A DNA stretch of 64,000 bases from Saprospiraceae bacterium (lineage in GTDB: Bacteria; Bacteroidota; Bacteroidia; Chitinophagales; Saprospiraceae), in contig JAIYAP010000081.1 of assembly GCA_027488935.1 (NCBI GenBank), forward strand, positions 1-64,000, written 5' to 3'. A program made the translations under genes and the position numbers. Shown here one piece after another: positions 35,701 through 43,679 of the stretch. Each line of letters starts with the position of its first letter. Within the stretch, counting starts at the first letter, position 1. The notes beneath the pieces were generated by a model. The model saw only the letters and a list, made by a program, of their open reading frames with translations, ran no database searches and was not told the origin of the DNA.

Positions 35701-37332
35701 AAACTCCGGCCACGCATTGAGGTTTAAAAAAGCGCCAAAAAGTGTATTGCCTTGTTCATTGCTCGAAATAATCAGTCGATCAGGCAATGCATCGGTGCTG
35801 GGTACTACCCTTGCGATCATTTTTGCATCTGCTGTAGTGGTCATTACCTGACCATCCAGCAATAGGCTAGGTGCCAAGGTGCTTACTTTTTCAAATGCAG
35901 CCGCAATGTTGAAGACCAGGGTGCTATCGCCTTGCAAAACAACGGTTTGTGCGGCTGGATAGATATGCGTTCCCAGCAGAAAATTGGGTGTGCGGGCGTA
36001 ATGCACCGTTTTTTCCAATTCCCAGGATTTATCGCTCGCTTTTTGTTGCCATATTTCCAGCCGATCCCTAAAACCCATCCAAAGTTGGTTGCCAAACAGT
36101 TCAAAACGTTGCAGTTCAGGCGCTTCCACGGTAAAAAACTTCTCTACATTTATTTTTTTAGCGAGGCCTTTGCGTTGGCCAAATTGATCTTTCAGGTTGA
36201 TGCTGAAAATGGTCGCTGCCCCGGCATCATAATAATATAACACATCGCCATTTTTATTGAATGCCCAGGCACTGAGGTTGCTCACGGGTACTTTTACAAA
36301 CTGGGTGGCGCTGCGCCAGATCATCAAGTTTTTATCGGCAAAAAACACCAGGGTTTTGTCATCCGGCGCTGCGGCAAAATAATAGTACAGTTCATTGAAT
36401 GTTACGGGCTCCAGGGGTTCAAAACGCTGTGCATTCCAGCTCCACAGGATAGGTTGTTGGGGCGCGAAGGCATAAATTTTAGCATTTTTCCCCTTGCCCA
36501 ATACGCGTATTTGCGTGCTAGCGGGCAAATTACCGGCCAATTGGTAGCAAAATGGCACTTGAAGTGCCTGATTTTGAACAGTCGGTTTATAATACCATGC
36601 ATCGAGCAAGGCCTGGACACATTTCGGATTATCATCTGGCGCGATGTATTCATTGGCAAAATCGGCCAAACGATAAGCAATGCTGCGGTCGAACTGACGC
36701 AACATGTTTTGGGCATCGGCGGCCAGGTTATCAGCAATTGCATTACGCGCCAGGCGAATAGCCTCCTGTTCTCTGAAGCGCAATTCGTCCTCGGCAGCCT
36801 GTCGGCAATCCGCAATATGATTATTCATACTGCTGCGTTCCGTTTGATTGGCATCGGCGCAGCTTTTGGCCGCGCGATACAATTTGGCGGCATCGTCCCA
36901 ACAACGCTGGGCAAAAGCACGATCCGCTTCCTGGCGGGTAATCGCAAAACAATTATCGCCAGTATAACGCAAAAACGCTGTGGTGGGGATATACTGCCGG
37001 CTTGAATGCATGCCGAATGTTAAGGGCGCGCGCTCTTGGGCGATTGGGTTCGCCTCCTGCGCCGGCTCCTTTTCACATTGCCGTATGAGCAATTCCAACT
37101 CGGCTGCGCGGGGGGTGTTGTCTTGCACGTCGGCACAATCGAGGGCTTCCTGGTAATATTTTACCGCAGCAACACAGTCGCCTTTATCACGGGCAACATT
37201 ACCGGCATCCAAATTACGGGTGTAGCAATCGTACAGCGGGGCCTGGATCACCGCGTTTTGCTGGTAATAGTTCGGATCGCCTTTTTGGGCAAAGAGGCAG
37301 GCGGGGAAAATGATTAGGAGGAAATATTTCAT
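32731..37332 (-). CDS. Very large exported WD40/TPR protein
   Basis: The 1533-residue protein starts with a signal peptide ending CLFAQ. The N-terminal region (about 30-230) has TPR-like helices with repeated paired cysteines such as KGDCVAAVKYYQEALDC and RCWDDAAKLYRAAKSC. The middle (about 260-900) is a beta-propeller of WD40-type blades, clearest as AFREDGEALATGYKDGTIDIWD. The last 500 residues return to TPR helices. No transmembrane segment follows the signal, so it should be periplasmic or surface-exposed. Such scaffolds usually organise protein complexes; the partner is unknown. The upstream frame to 37386 is only the read-through of an intergenic repeat and is excluded. Confidence 0.82.
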   Translation of the reverse strand: MKYFLLIIFPACLFAQKGDPNYYQQNAVIQAPLYDCYTRNLDAGNVARDKGDCVAAVKYYQEALDCADVQDNTPRAAELELLIRQCEKEPAQEANPIAQERAPLTFGMHSSRQYIPTTAFLRYTGDNCFAITRQEADRAFAQRCWDDAAKLYRAAKSCADANQTERSSMNNHIADCRQAAEDELRFREQEAIRLARNAIADNLAADAQNMLRQFDRSIAYRLADFANEYIAPDDNPKCVQALLDAWYYKPTVQNQALQVPFCYQLAGNLPASTQIRVLGKGKNAKIYAFAPQQPILWSWNAQRFEPLEPVTFNELYYYFAAAPDDKTLVFFADKNLMIWRSATQFVKVPVSNLSAWAFNKNGDVLYYYDAGAATIFSINLKDQFGQRKGLAKKINVEKFFTVEAPELQRFELFGNQLWMGFRDRLEIWQQKASDKSWELEKTVHYARTPNFLLGTHIYPAAQTVVLQGDSTLVFNIAAAFEKVSTLAPSLLLDGQVMTTTADAKMIARVVPSTDALPDRLIISSNEQGNTLFGAFLNLNAWPEFPNGAFSNDNRWLFSVSLNGALYAWDLSTRQSDWLTDIETAESLNLSPNGANLVVQTDRQLELRNPNQSGTPKILMPKMASGSVVCAVSNNWVALCEGHDTLHCVANSGQMIRDFAAQTTTEGAMVVAFSEEDQLIALVEKDNAIVIKSLETGVTVASKKFEESIKSLYFIPGSGEIVVLLQTAQNAGQSPRNTAKLWRYTGSGSNPRVVRLHNYPIQMLCVSQQGDLVAFSDGHDVRIFSIYNLSDELVRINHSKDLEITAIAFREDGEALATGYKDGTIDIWDIQQGEVLIKLQAVSQAVDCWVKSMAFLENGKKIRQINSNATIATRDLDPTAIRDQAQSVYRRLLPFTPEQISEYGLENAMNYMGNFERLAASGDWPLIRSFFEYYSLQAHRSNNVRRVYEYCERAFILYRKLDKETQVSLRSTMLEMLNDYHWKWLLRGQISEAASVVSQMDKEFDHPPQAQEAAAYTALLKGDIRNATSLFTDWAYWTHNTQFIPYEQNWSALDTLHAKIRQLAEYDLLEAVQKACLCGMFGDLIDLKNICGPETGNLTDLDFDATQKLRWNILRNRHKAALTPNFVKKDKYLQAAYSDAKALQRNNSTTFRRDLRETALDLATNYFNWGTFEATGPRSTQFFNQSNALLEQGAAAMDTMHLALMADNYRSLGSQLLSKDQLEAAIANFEKGIETLNRWIKITGDAFYQNELGARLHYQLNEQQGIALLLQGKAEAARQAFERAEQVQYYAAPVCIGLTFLLEGSDSGALIALGSLNNELAVGTSLFYMDVLATRFPDKRAEIQQFEQRFKAAVAATKPLDTNNIAYWHAAQHFQKMVNLEQWNKALSWSSQALKAAQQALDGPASYSNKDYWLNEHINQAYYLILSNSRDKQTLTQSITYSEKAQTYVESSYEGYGNRELIKTNLAHAYWLRNGVGDRAKSIQIYRDYLKATPNSDDDHWALLEKDFRDLQRFGVEFTNFDQLIEAIRPPDAE

Positions 37333-37334
37333 TT

Positions 37335-37410
37335 TAGTTGACAGTTGACAATGGATAGTTGACAATTGACAGTGGATAGTTGACAATTGACAGTGTGGAC
37401 AATTGACAGT
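37335..37410. repeat. Short tandem repeat (21-nt unit) in the leader of the WD40/TPR gene
   Basis: Units at 37335-37355, 37356-37376 and 37377-37399 share TAGTTGACA-TTGACA-TGGA, the third with a 2-nt insertion and a partial fourth copy to 37410. They lie between the promoter box at 37492 and the start codon at 37332. TTGACAATTGACA repeats are widespread between genes in Bacteroidota by recollection. Confidence 0.7.
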
Positions 37411-37491
37411 TTGCGGGCGCCAAAAATTTAAGCGTTGATTTATTTCAAATCTTTCCCACAGTAAAACTTAATTTTCAGTCCGTTAAGCCAA

Positions 37492-37499
37492 CAAAGATA
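37492..37499 (-). promoter_or_regulatory. -7 promoter box for the WD40/TPR gene
   Basis: The minus strand reads TATCTTTG, a full TAnnTTTG match, immediately after the gpsA stop. It would give a 150-nt leader that includes the tandem repeat. Confidence 0.5.
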
Positions 37500-37507
37500 T
37501 TCGGTTT

Positions 37508-38557
37508 CTATAAAAAATCCACATCTACTGCGTACGGATAAGTCATCAGGTATTCCAGGGCTTTTTCTATTGGAAACTGTTCATACACAACGGCATATAA
37601 CATATCGGTAATGGGCACATGTAATTTGTAATGCCGGGCCAAGAGGCGGGCAATTTTGAGGGTACGCACCCCTTCTGCCAGTTCGGGCATGGCGCTGCGT
37701 ATTTCGGCGGCGGTTTCGCCTTTCGCGAGGCGCATACCAAAGCTATAGTTGCGTGAATTCGGGCTGGTTGCTGTTGCCACCAAATCTCCAATCCCTGCTA
37801 CACCGATAAATGCCTGGCTGGAAGCGCCCAATGATTTACCAAAATACACCATTTCGGCCAATCCGCGGGCAATCAGCAAGCCTTGAATGTTGCGCCCCAG
37901 TCCCAATCCTCCCAATACGCCCGAACCGAGTGCCACAATATTTTTAAGTGCGCCGGCCAATTCAGCCCCCAGGATGTCATACGAGCCAAAAACATGGAAT
38001 TTGCTGCTGTTGAGTGCCTGTTGTCCGGCCTGAATGACTTCCCGAAACCGGCTGCCCACGAGGGTCGCCGCCGGTTGTCCGGCCATAATTTCGGCGGCTA
38101 AGTTTGGTCCGGACAGGCATCCTACCCGGACCACACTTGTTTCTTCCCATACCACCTCGCTCATCGTGCGCACATTGCTGCGGTTGATGGTAAAATCCGG
38201 CCGATCCAGGTCTTCTTCTTCCACGCCCCGGAGGTCGAACCCCTTGGTGCCATGGATGACGATATGATGCGGTCGCAAAAATGGCGCGAGTGCCTGAATC
38301 ATACTCCGAAAACTGTTGGAGGGCAAAATGGGCATAATCAGGGTGCATCGCTGCGCCAGTTCCTGCAGATCGTTGATGGCGGTTACACGCGGTGCAATCG
38401 CTACCCCAAGATGGGTGCGCGTTGCATTGATCGAATCCACCGTTTCTGGTTTCCGGCTGAACAGCAGTACCTCGGCATTTTGGGCCAAAAGGTTAGCAAT
38501 TGCTGTTCCGAAACTCCCTGCGCCAATTACGCCCACCGGATTAAAATGAGATGCCAT
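37508..38557 (-). CDS. gpsA: Glycerol-3-phosphate dehydrogenase [NAD(P)+]
   Basis: GpsA reduces dihydroxyacetone phosphate to sn-glycerol-3-phosphate, the backbone for phospholipids. The 349-residue sequence has the N-terminal dinucleotide motif GVIGAGSFGTAIA, GTKGFD, CLSGPNLAAEI and the catalytic GALKNIVALGSGVLGGLGLG. It sits 12 bp downstream of the PhoD gene on the same strand and probably shares its transcript. The next gene leftward has its own promoter. Confidence 0.95.
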   Translation of the reverse strand: MASHFNPVGVIGAGSFGTAIANLLAQNAEVLLFSRKPETVDSINATRTHLGVAIAPRVTAINDLQELAQRCTLIMPILPSNSFRSMIQALAPFLRPHHIVIHGTKGFDLRGVEEEDLDRPDFTINRSNVRTMSEVVWEETSVVRVGCLSGPNLAAEIMAGQPAATLVGSRFREVIQAGQQALNSSKFHVFGSYDILGAELAGALKNIVALGSGVLGGLGLGRNIQGLLIARGLAEMVYFGKSLGASSQAFIGVAGIGDLVATATSPNSRNYSFGMRLAKGETAAEIRSAMPELAEGVRTLKIARLLARHYKLHVPITDMLYAVVYEQFPIEKALEYLMTYPYAVDVDFL

Positions 38558-38569
38558 GCTGTTGTTGAT

Positions 38570-39925
38570 TTATCGTTCGTTTTGCAAAATCTTTTTGGTC
38601 CAAATCTCTTTCCCGTTTGTATCGTACACCGTGATGTTCAGTTCGCGGTTGAGGCGCGGGCCGCTGAAACGCAACATGGAAAAGTTGTGTTGTGCCGCGA
38701 TGGTTTCCGACAAGCGCAGTTCATTGGAGTCTTTGGTAAGCGCATCCGTGAACGGTCCTGCTGTAAATGGAGAAGTTGTCAGGTCGTACACCCAGTTTCC
38801 TTTTGCATTTTTGTATCCGCTCAACTCGGTAAAGTGCCGGTCGCCGGTCAAAAATACAACATTTTTAATATCTTCTTTTTCAATAAAGGCCAAGAGGCTG
38901 TCGCGTTCGGCTTTAAAAAAGTGCGCGTATGTTTCGCTGTTTTGGCTGGTGGTAAGCACTTGGCCACCAATCGCTACCAATTTAAACGGTGCGCGGCTGT
39001 TGGCTAAGGATGCTTTCAACCATTCCAATTGTTGGCTGCCGAGGGCTGTACGCGGACAAGCCTCGCAATAGTTGGCGGAGCGGAAATAGCGGTTATCCAT
39101 CAGGAAAAACTCGATGTCATTGTATTGAAACCAAGTAGTACAGCCTTTTTGGTCGTTCAAGCCAAAGGTAGGATTGCCCCAAAATGCCTTAAACACATCC
39201 CAGGAAGTTTCCTTGTACGGCCAATTGCCGTCGCTGTCATTTGGGCCATAATCATGGTCGTCCCAAATTGCATAATGGTTTGTGGATGCCAGCAAGCCTT
39301 GCAATTCGGGCAAGGATCGCGTATGTGTGTAGCGGTACAACATGCCAGTGCGGGTGGCCCAATCCGGCTCGCGGTAGTAGGTATTATCGCCTAGCCAAAC
39401 CATAATATCCGGCTTTTGGTCTTTTATGCTGTTAAATATCTGATATTCAGAGCCATATGGTTTTCCTGGGCGGTCGTATTGTGTTTCGTTAATATACGCG
39501 CAGCTCCCTGTTGCAACCGAAAAAGCGGGCGGATCGGTGCGATATTGCCAAAGTGCCTGCGTTTTGAAGGTGGTTGGGTACGGGAATACCAGGGCTTTGC
39601 CATTGAGCAGGAGTTGGTATTCGTAGTTGGTACCGGGTTCTACCTGATCCGCGATTAATTTAGCGGTGTATCCGGTCGATTTTTCTGTTAAAACCGGGTC
39701 GGTGCGGAACTGTTTCTCTGGTTTTCCTTGTTCCCAATATACGACCGTAAACGTTGCGGCTGTGGTAGATTGTGCCCAGATGAGCACTTCTTTCATGTCG
39801 GCATAACCCAACATCGGACCGCTTTGCAGGCGCGCAGTGGATTCAGTTTGGAGGGCAATTGCAGGCTTTTGTGCAAAACCTTGCATCGAAAAGAGCAGGC
39901 AGCAAAAGAAGAGTAAATGTTTCAT
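38570..39925 (-). CDS. PhoD-like alkaline phosphatase / phosphodiesterase, exported
   Basis: The 451-residue protein has a Sec signal peptide ending GFAQK and no twin-arginine motif. An N-terminal fibronectin-like domain (about 25-125) precedes the metallophosphatase domain. The latter shows the PhoD motifs WLGDNTYYRE, IWDDHDYGPND and LTGDRHFTEL. PhoD-type enzymes release phosphate from phosphate esters or teichoic-acid-like polymers using Fe and Ca. A TACCTTCG box (minus strand, 39949-39956) is one base off the -7 consensus. Expression as an operon with gpsA would tie it to glycerophosphate metabolism. Confidence 0.88.
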   Translation of the reverse strand: MKHLLFFCCLLFSMQGFAQKPAIALQTESTARLQSGPMLGYADMKEVLIWAQSTTAATFTVVYWEQGKPEKQFRTDPVLTEKSTGYTAKLIADQVEPGTNYEYQLLLNGKALVFPYPTTFKTQALWQYRTDPPAFSVATGSCAYINETQYDRPGKPYGSEYQIFNSIKDQKPDIMVWLGDNTYYREPDWATRTGMLYRYTHTRSLPELQGLLASTNHYAIWDDHDYGPNDSDGNWPYKETSWDVFKAFWGNPTFGLNDQKGCTTWFQYNDIEFFLMDNRYFRSANYCEACPRTALGSQQLEWLKASLANSRAPFKLVAIGGQVLTTSQNSETYAHFFKAERDSLLAFIEKEDIKNVVFLTGDRHFTELSGYKNAKGNWVYDLTTSPFTAGPFTDALTKDSNELRLSETIAAQHNFSMLRFSGPRLNRELNITVYDTNGKEIWTKKILQNER

Positions 39926-40062
39926 GATTGGTTGGTATTTTTTTTCTGCGAAGGTACATCAAAGCCCGTTTAAACCCCTGTAAGAAAAAAAGGTCCAATA
40001 ACCAGACAACTATTTGATTTTGCATTACATCTATAAATATAGAATAAAATTTTGCAAAACAC

Positions 40063-40093
40063 TTGCATTGTGTTATAATAACCATTAACTTTG
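40063..40093 (+). promoter_or_regulatory. Complete -33/-7 promoter for the small exported protein
   Basis: TTG (40063-40065), a 20-bp spacer and TAACTTTG (40086-40093), matching both Bacteroidota elements. The predicted start is about 25 bp ahead of the ATG at 40125. Confidence 0.6.
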
Positions 40094-40112
40094 ATTCATC
40101 ATTAAAATAAAA

Positions 40113-40119
40113 AAGGAGG
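40113..40119 (+). promoter_or_regulatory. Strong Shine-Dalgarno site
   Basis: AAGGAGG lies five bases ahead of the ATG at 40125. Strong SD sites are rare in Bacteroidota, and I see no other as good before a gene in this window. Confidence 0.6.
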
Positions 40120-40124
40120 CCGCC

Positions 40125-40556
40125 ATGATCCATCGCTTTAGAGTCCTTTCGCTATTAATCCTGCTTACCCAACCGATTGTGCTGCCATCTCAAACTGCCA
40201 ACAAGACTTTTTCCAAATCATTTAACACCGAGGAAAGGGGCACTGTGCGCATTGACTTGCCTGGCGCGATTGATGTTAAAATCTGGGATAACCCGACCAT
40301 CCGGTTCGAAATCAGTGTTGGGTTACCTTCCGGCAACATGTCGATGCTGAATGAGTTGGCTACGGTGGGCCGTTACAACCTGGTTGCCAAGCCACTGGAA
40401 GGCGACGATGTCTTGGTGATCACAGCGCCTAATTTGCAAAAACAAGTAAAAGTAAAAGGCGAAGCCTTGCACGAATCGGTTGCATACACGGTTTGGATCC
40501 CTAAAAACATGGGCATCGAATTGCCCAATGCAGTAAGCATGGCTGACAAAAAATAG
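40125..40556 (+). CDS. Small exported protein of unknown function
   Basis: The protein has 143 residues with a signal peptide (RFRVLSLLILLTQPIVLPSQ). The mature part looks beta-rich: GTVRIDLPGAIDVKIWDNPTI, then VAYTVWIPKNMGIELPNAVSM. The pattern recalls the first strands of DUF4097-type adhesin-like proteins, but it is far shorter, so it may be a minimal or truncated member. It has an unusually complete promoter and ribosome-binding site, which suggests strong expression. It converges on the phage-holin-type membrane gene. Confidence 0.65.
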   Translation: MIHRFRVLSLLILLTQPIVLPSQTANKTFSKSFNTEERGTVRIDLPGAIDVKIWDNPTIRFEISVGLPSGNMSMLNELATVGRYNLVAKPLEGDDVLVITAPNLQKQVKVKGEALHESVAYTVWIPKNMGIELPNAVSMADKK

Positions 40557-40579
40557 GCTTATTGGAAAATGATCATACC

Positions 40580-40612
40580 GGTTTGGGCGGTCAATTATTT
40601 GCCGTCCAAACC
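40580..40612. terminator. Inverted repeat at the convergent end, possible terminator
   Basis: An 11-bp stem (40580-40590 with 40602-40612, one G-T pair) spans the 3' end of the holin-type gene. There is no T-run, so termination is uncertain. Confidence 0.35.
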
Positions 40613-40933
40613 GCCATTCATAAAATTAGCCAATCCTAAAATCACGGAAAGCAAAATTGCCCAGGATAAGCCCGCTACAGAAAAACCGTCTAACAAACCA
40701 TCTACAATCAGGATCATCGCGCCGTTGATGACAAACAAAAACAGCCCCAGGGTCAAAATCGTGATCGGTAAAGTAAGGATGGTCAGGATCGGACGGATGA
40801 AAAAATTCACCACACCAAGCACAAAAGCTACAATGACAGCCTCCTGGTAGCCATCCACCCGAATGCCAGAAAAAAATTCTGCACAGGCGTAAATGATGAG
40901 TCCGTTGATGAGCAGGGAAATGATAAATCGCAT
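40595..40933 (-). CDS. Phage-holin-type (superfamily IV) small membrane protein
   Basis: The 112-residue protein has four predicted membrane helices, with VLGVVNFFIRPILTILTLPI and LFVINGAMILIVDGLL, the typical pattern of the 4-TMS family PF04020. Despite the name, these are common chromosomal proteins in Bacteroidota and there is no prophage here. The function is unknown. It points away from the control region of the MacB-like permease. Confidence 0.85.
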   Translation of the reverse strand: MRFIISLLINGLIIYACAEFFSGIRVDGYQEAVIVAFVLGVVNFFIRPILTILTLPITILTLGLFLFVINGAMILIVDGLLDGFSVAGLSWAILLSVILGLANFMNGGLDGK

Positions 40934-41109
40934 AGGAAATAGAGTTTAAACGCCTGTTTCATAGGCGCCAAGTGTTCATTGGATGCTGATAGCGTGTGCA
41001 AAATAGGCTTTTCCTCGTATTTCCAATTTTAATTCTATGTATGTTTTGCTGAATAATGCAGTAAAACCGTCTAATTTCCAACTACGCTACGCACTAACCC
41101 AAAAACGCT

Positions 41110-41145
41110 TGTCCGATTTTGGACAGTATCGTTCGATTTTGAACG
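41110..41145 (+). promoter_or_regulatory. Paired palindromes, probable activator-binding enhancer
   Basis: TGTCC-gatttt-GGACA (41110-41125) and CGTTC-gatttt-GAACG (41130-41145) share the same six-base centre, with the two centres exactly 20 bp apart. They lie about 80 bp upstream of a sigma-54-like sequence, an arrangement typical of NtrC-family activators. Confidence 0.5.
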
Positions 41146-41198
41146 TTAATTTACTTTATTTATATATTTAAAACAATGTAAATCATTTTTTTATATTT

Positions 41199-41216
41199 TG
41201 GCATGATCTAGGTGCT
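41199..41216 (+). promoter_or_regulatory. Imperfect sigma-54-like promoter
   Basis: TTGGCATGATCTAGGTGCT carries the GG and GC landmarks, but with 12 bases between them instead of 10. A start about 12 bp downstream would leave a 28-nt leader before the ATG at 41254. Confidence 0.3.
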
Positions 41217-41253
41217 TGTTTATTATTTGGACCTTAAAAGCGTCGCTGTATTG

Positions 41254-43677
41254 ATGGCAAATATTACCTTAAAATTGATCGTACGTAACCTGTGGAACCA
41301 TAAAGTGCATGCAGGTATTAATATTCTGGGCCTATCCATCGGTCTTGCTACTTGCATGTTGATGCTTTTATATGTACAGCATGAATTAAGTTATGATCGT
41401 TTTAATGTGTTGGCCGATCGAATCGTACGCATCACGTTTCGCGGCACGGTTCAAGGGCAAAAAATGAACGAATCGTCTGTCATGCCCCCGGTTGCAGCCG
41501 CTTTGGAAGCAGATTACCCTGAAGTGGAAGCGGCTACCCGTTTACGTCAGGCGGGCACCCCAATGCTGGTGTATCAGGGAAATGAATTTCGGGATGCAGC
41601 CGCAGCCTATATAGATCCTGATTTTTTTCAAGTATTTACCCTTCCGTTGCTGCAAGGCGATGCTAAAACGGCATTAGCCGACCCCAATGCCCTCGTACTT
41701 ACCCAGGCAATGGCACAGCGTTTATTTGGCACGGACGATCCTCTGGGAAAAATTGTTCGGGTGGATGACTGGAATAAATCATATACGGTTACAGGCGTCA
41801 TGGCCCCCATTCCTGAAAATGCACATTTTCATTTTGATGTTTTTATATCCACCACAGGCTTGCCGGAAGCACAATCCGACAGTTGGATGACCTCCAATTT
41901 TTTCACCTACTTGGTTTTGGATAAACATGCTTCTTTTGAAGCCTTTGAGGCCAAATTACCTCAAACTGTGGCGCAATATATTGGTCCACAAATGCAGGTG
42001 GCGATGGGTATGTCGCTTTCGGATTTCCGCAAGCAGGGCAACGACCTTAGTTTTCATGTGCAGCCGCTTACCGACATTCATATGGACAGCGGTTTTGCCA
42101 ATGACCTTTCTCCGAGTGGTAATATGCAATATGTATATGGTTGTTTTGCAATTGCTATATTGGTATTGCTGATTGCTTGTATCAACTTTATGAACCTTTC
42201 CACTGCAGTAGCGGGCAAGCGGGCGCCATCGGTGGGTATACACAAATTGATGGGCGCCAGCAAGGGTCATTTAATTCGTTCATTTCTACTCGAATCGATT
42301 TTATTGACCAGCATTGCGCTTGGTCTGGCACTGGGTATTGTTGCGTTGATTCTTCCTGCTTTTAATGACTTTTTTGTGGTCCGTTTGTCTATAGATCCGG
42401 TTTCGCACCCCTGGATGCTGCCTGGGTTGTGTGCCGTTGGCATTATTACGAGCCTGTTGGCCGGGGCCTATCCTGCTTATTATTTATCAAATTTTAAGCC
42501 CGTAGCGGTCCTAAAAGGTCACATTGATCAGTTTGCACGTGCGCCCGGGTTGCGAAACGGCTTGGTTGTTTTTCAGTTTTTTGTATCTATTATGCTCATT
42601 ATAAGCACTTTAGTAGTATATAGCCAGTTGCGTTATATTCGAAACAAGCAACTGGGTTACAAAAAGGAGCAGGTGCTGATATTGCCGGATGTTGAAGCCC
42701 TGGCTGGCAAATGGAAGGTATTTGAGCAAACTTTAACTTCTGATCCGAATATATTGCAAATCAGCACTTCTGGTTTTCTTCCGGCAGGCGCAAGCAATGG
42801 CAATAATTACTTCATTTCCGCTGAAACGAAAGCAGCGGATATGATTAAAGCGATCCGTTATGAGGTGGATGCGCAGTATATTCCAACCTTGGGGATGGAA
42901 GTTTTACACGGACGCAAATTTTCAGCGGCGCCTTTAGAAGATAGTACGACGGCCATTATCAATGAAACTGCCGCCCTTGCCCTCGGCATGGAAGGGGAGC
43001 GTGCAATCGGACAAACCATCTTGCACGCTGATAAAATTGGCAATAAAGAGCGTTTTGAAATTATCGGCGTCGTTCGTGACTTTCATTTCAAATCATTGCA
43101 TGAACCAATCAGTCCGCTGGTCATGCTGAAAAAACCGGATATGGGCAATATCATACTAAAGGTACGCTCGGAAGCGATTCCCGGCTTGATTGCGACCTTG
43201 CGTTCCAACTGGATGATGTTAAATTCGAAAGCGCCATTTACCTATTCTTTTTTGGAGGATCGTTTTGAGGAAACTTACCGGGCGGAACAAAAAACAGGTA
43301 TTTTATTGGGTATTTTTGCTGGACTGACCATTCTGGTGGCTTGTCTTGGCTTGCTTGGCCTGGCTATATTCACAACAAATCAGCGGCGCAAAGAAATTGG
43401 CATTCGAAAAGTACTCGGCGCCTCTGTTTTATCAATTGTCGGAACCCTGAGCACACCTGTATTAAAATGGATATTTTGGGCCATGCTGATTGCCTGTCCA
43501 ATGGCTTATTATATCATGCAGGCATGGCTGTCTGATTTTGCCTATCGTATTGATATTCAAGGGTGGATGTTTGTCCTTGCGGGATGCTTGACCGTTTTTA
43601 TCGCATTTCTTACGGTAGCAGGGCAAGCGGCGCAGGCTGCCAGACAAGACCCCATGAAGTCCTTACGCAACACATAA
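41254..43677 (+). CDS. ABC transporter permease, MacB/FtsX-type
   Basis: The 807-residue inner-membrane protein contains two MacB-type periplasmic domains and two sets of FtsX helices. The first helix comes after KLIVRNLWNHKVHAGINILG. Internal FtsX motifs are AVAGKRAPSVGIHKLMGASKGHLIR and TTNQRRKEIGIRKVLGASVLSIV, and the coupling-helix pattern is repeated in both halves. Such fused permeases act with a separate ATPase to move peptides, lipids or antimicrobials. The ATPase is not adjacent. Paired palindromes and a sigma-54-like element upstream suggest inducible, stress-type control. A GTG at 41212 lies upstream of the predicted transcript start and was rejected. Confidence 0.87.
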   Translation: MANITLKLIVRNLWNHKVHAGINILGLSIGLATCMLMLLYVQHELSYDRFNVLADRIVRITFRGTVQGQKMNESSVMPPVAAALEADYPEVEAATRLRQAGTPMLVYQGNEFRDAAAAYIDPDFFQVFTLPLLQGDAKTALADPNALVLTQAMAQRLFGTDDPLGKIVRVDDWNKSYTVTGVMAPIPENAHFHFDVFISTTGLPEAQSDSWMTSNFFTYLVLDKHASFEAFEAKLPQTVAQYIGPQMQVAMGMSLSDFRKQGNDLSFHVQPLTDIHMDSGFANDLSPSGNMQYVYGCFAIAILVLLIACINFMNLSTAVAGKRAPSVGIHKLMGASKGHLIRSFLLESILLTSIALGLALGIVALILPAFNDFFVVRLSIDPVSHPWMLPGLCAVGIITSLLAGAYPAYYLSNFKPVAVLKGHIDQFARAPGLRNGLVVFQFFVSIMLIISTLVVYSQLRYIRNKQLGYKKEQVLILPDVEALAGKWKVFEQTLTSDPNILQISTSGFLPAGASNGNNYFISAETKAADMIKAIRYEVDAQYIPTLGMEVLHGRKFSAAPLEDSTTAIINETAALALGMEGERAIGQTILHADKIGNKERFEIIGVVRDFHFKSLHEPISPLVMLKKPDMGNIILKVRSEAIPGLIATLRSNWMMLNSKAPFTYSFLEDRFEETYRAEQKTGILLGIFAGLTILVACLGLLGLAIFTTNQRRKEIGIRKVLGASVLSIVGTLSTPVLKWIFWAMLIACPMAYYIMQAWLSDFAYRIDIQGWMFVLAGCLTVFIAFLTVAGQAAQAARQDPMKSLRNT

Positions 43678-43679
43678 TT

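Noticed and set aside
37333-37386. N-terminal extension of the WD40/TPR protein (STIHCQLSTIHCQLST)
   Set aside because: It is a read-through of the intergenic tandem repeat; the signal peptide begins at the ATG at 37332.
37335-37410. Possible mini-CRISPR because of regularly spaced repeats
   Set aside because: Units are contiguous with no unique spacers and no cas genes are near; it is a simple tandem repeat.
40595-40933. Holin-type gene as evidence for a prophage
   Set aside because: This four-helix family is common on Bacteroidota chromosomes and no other phage gene is present.
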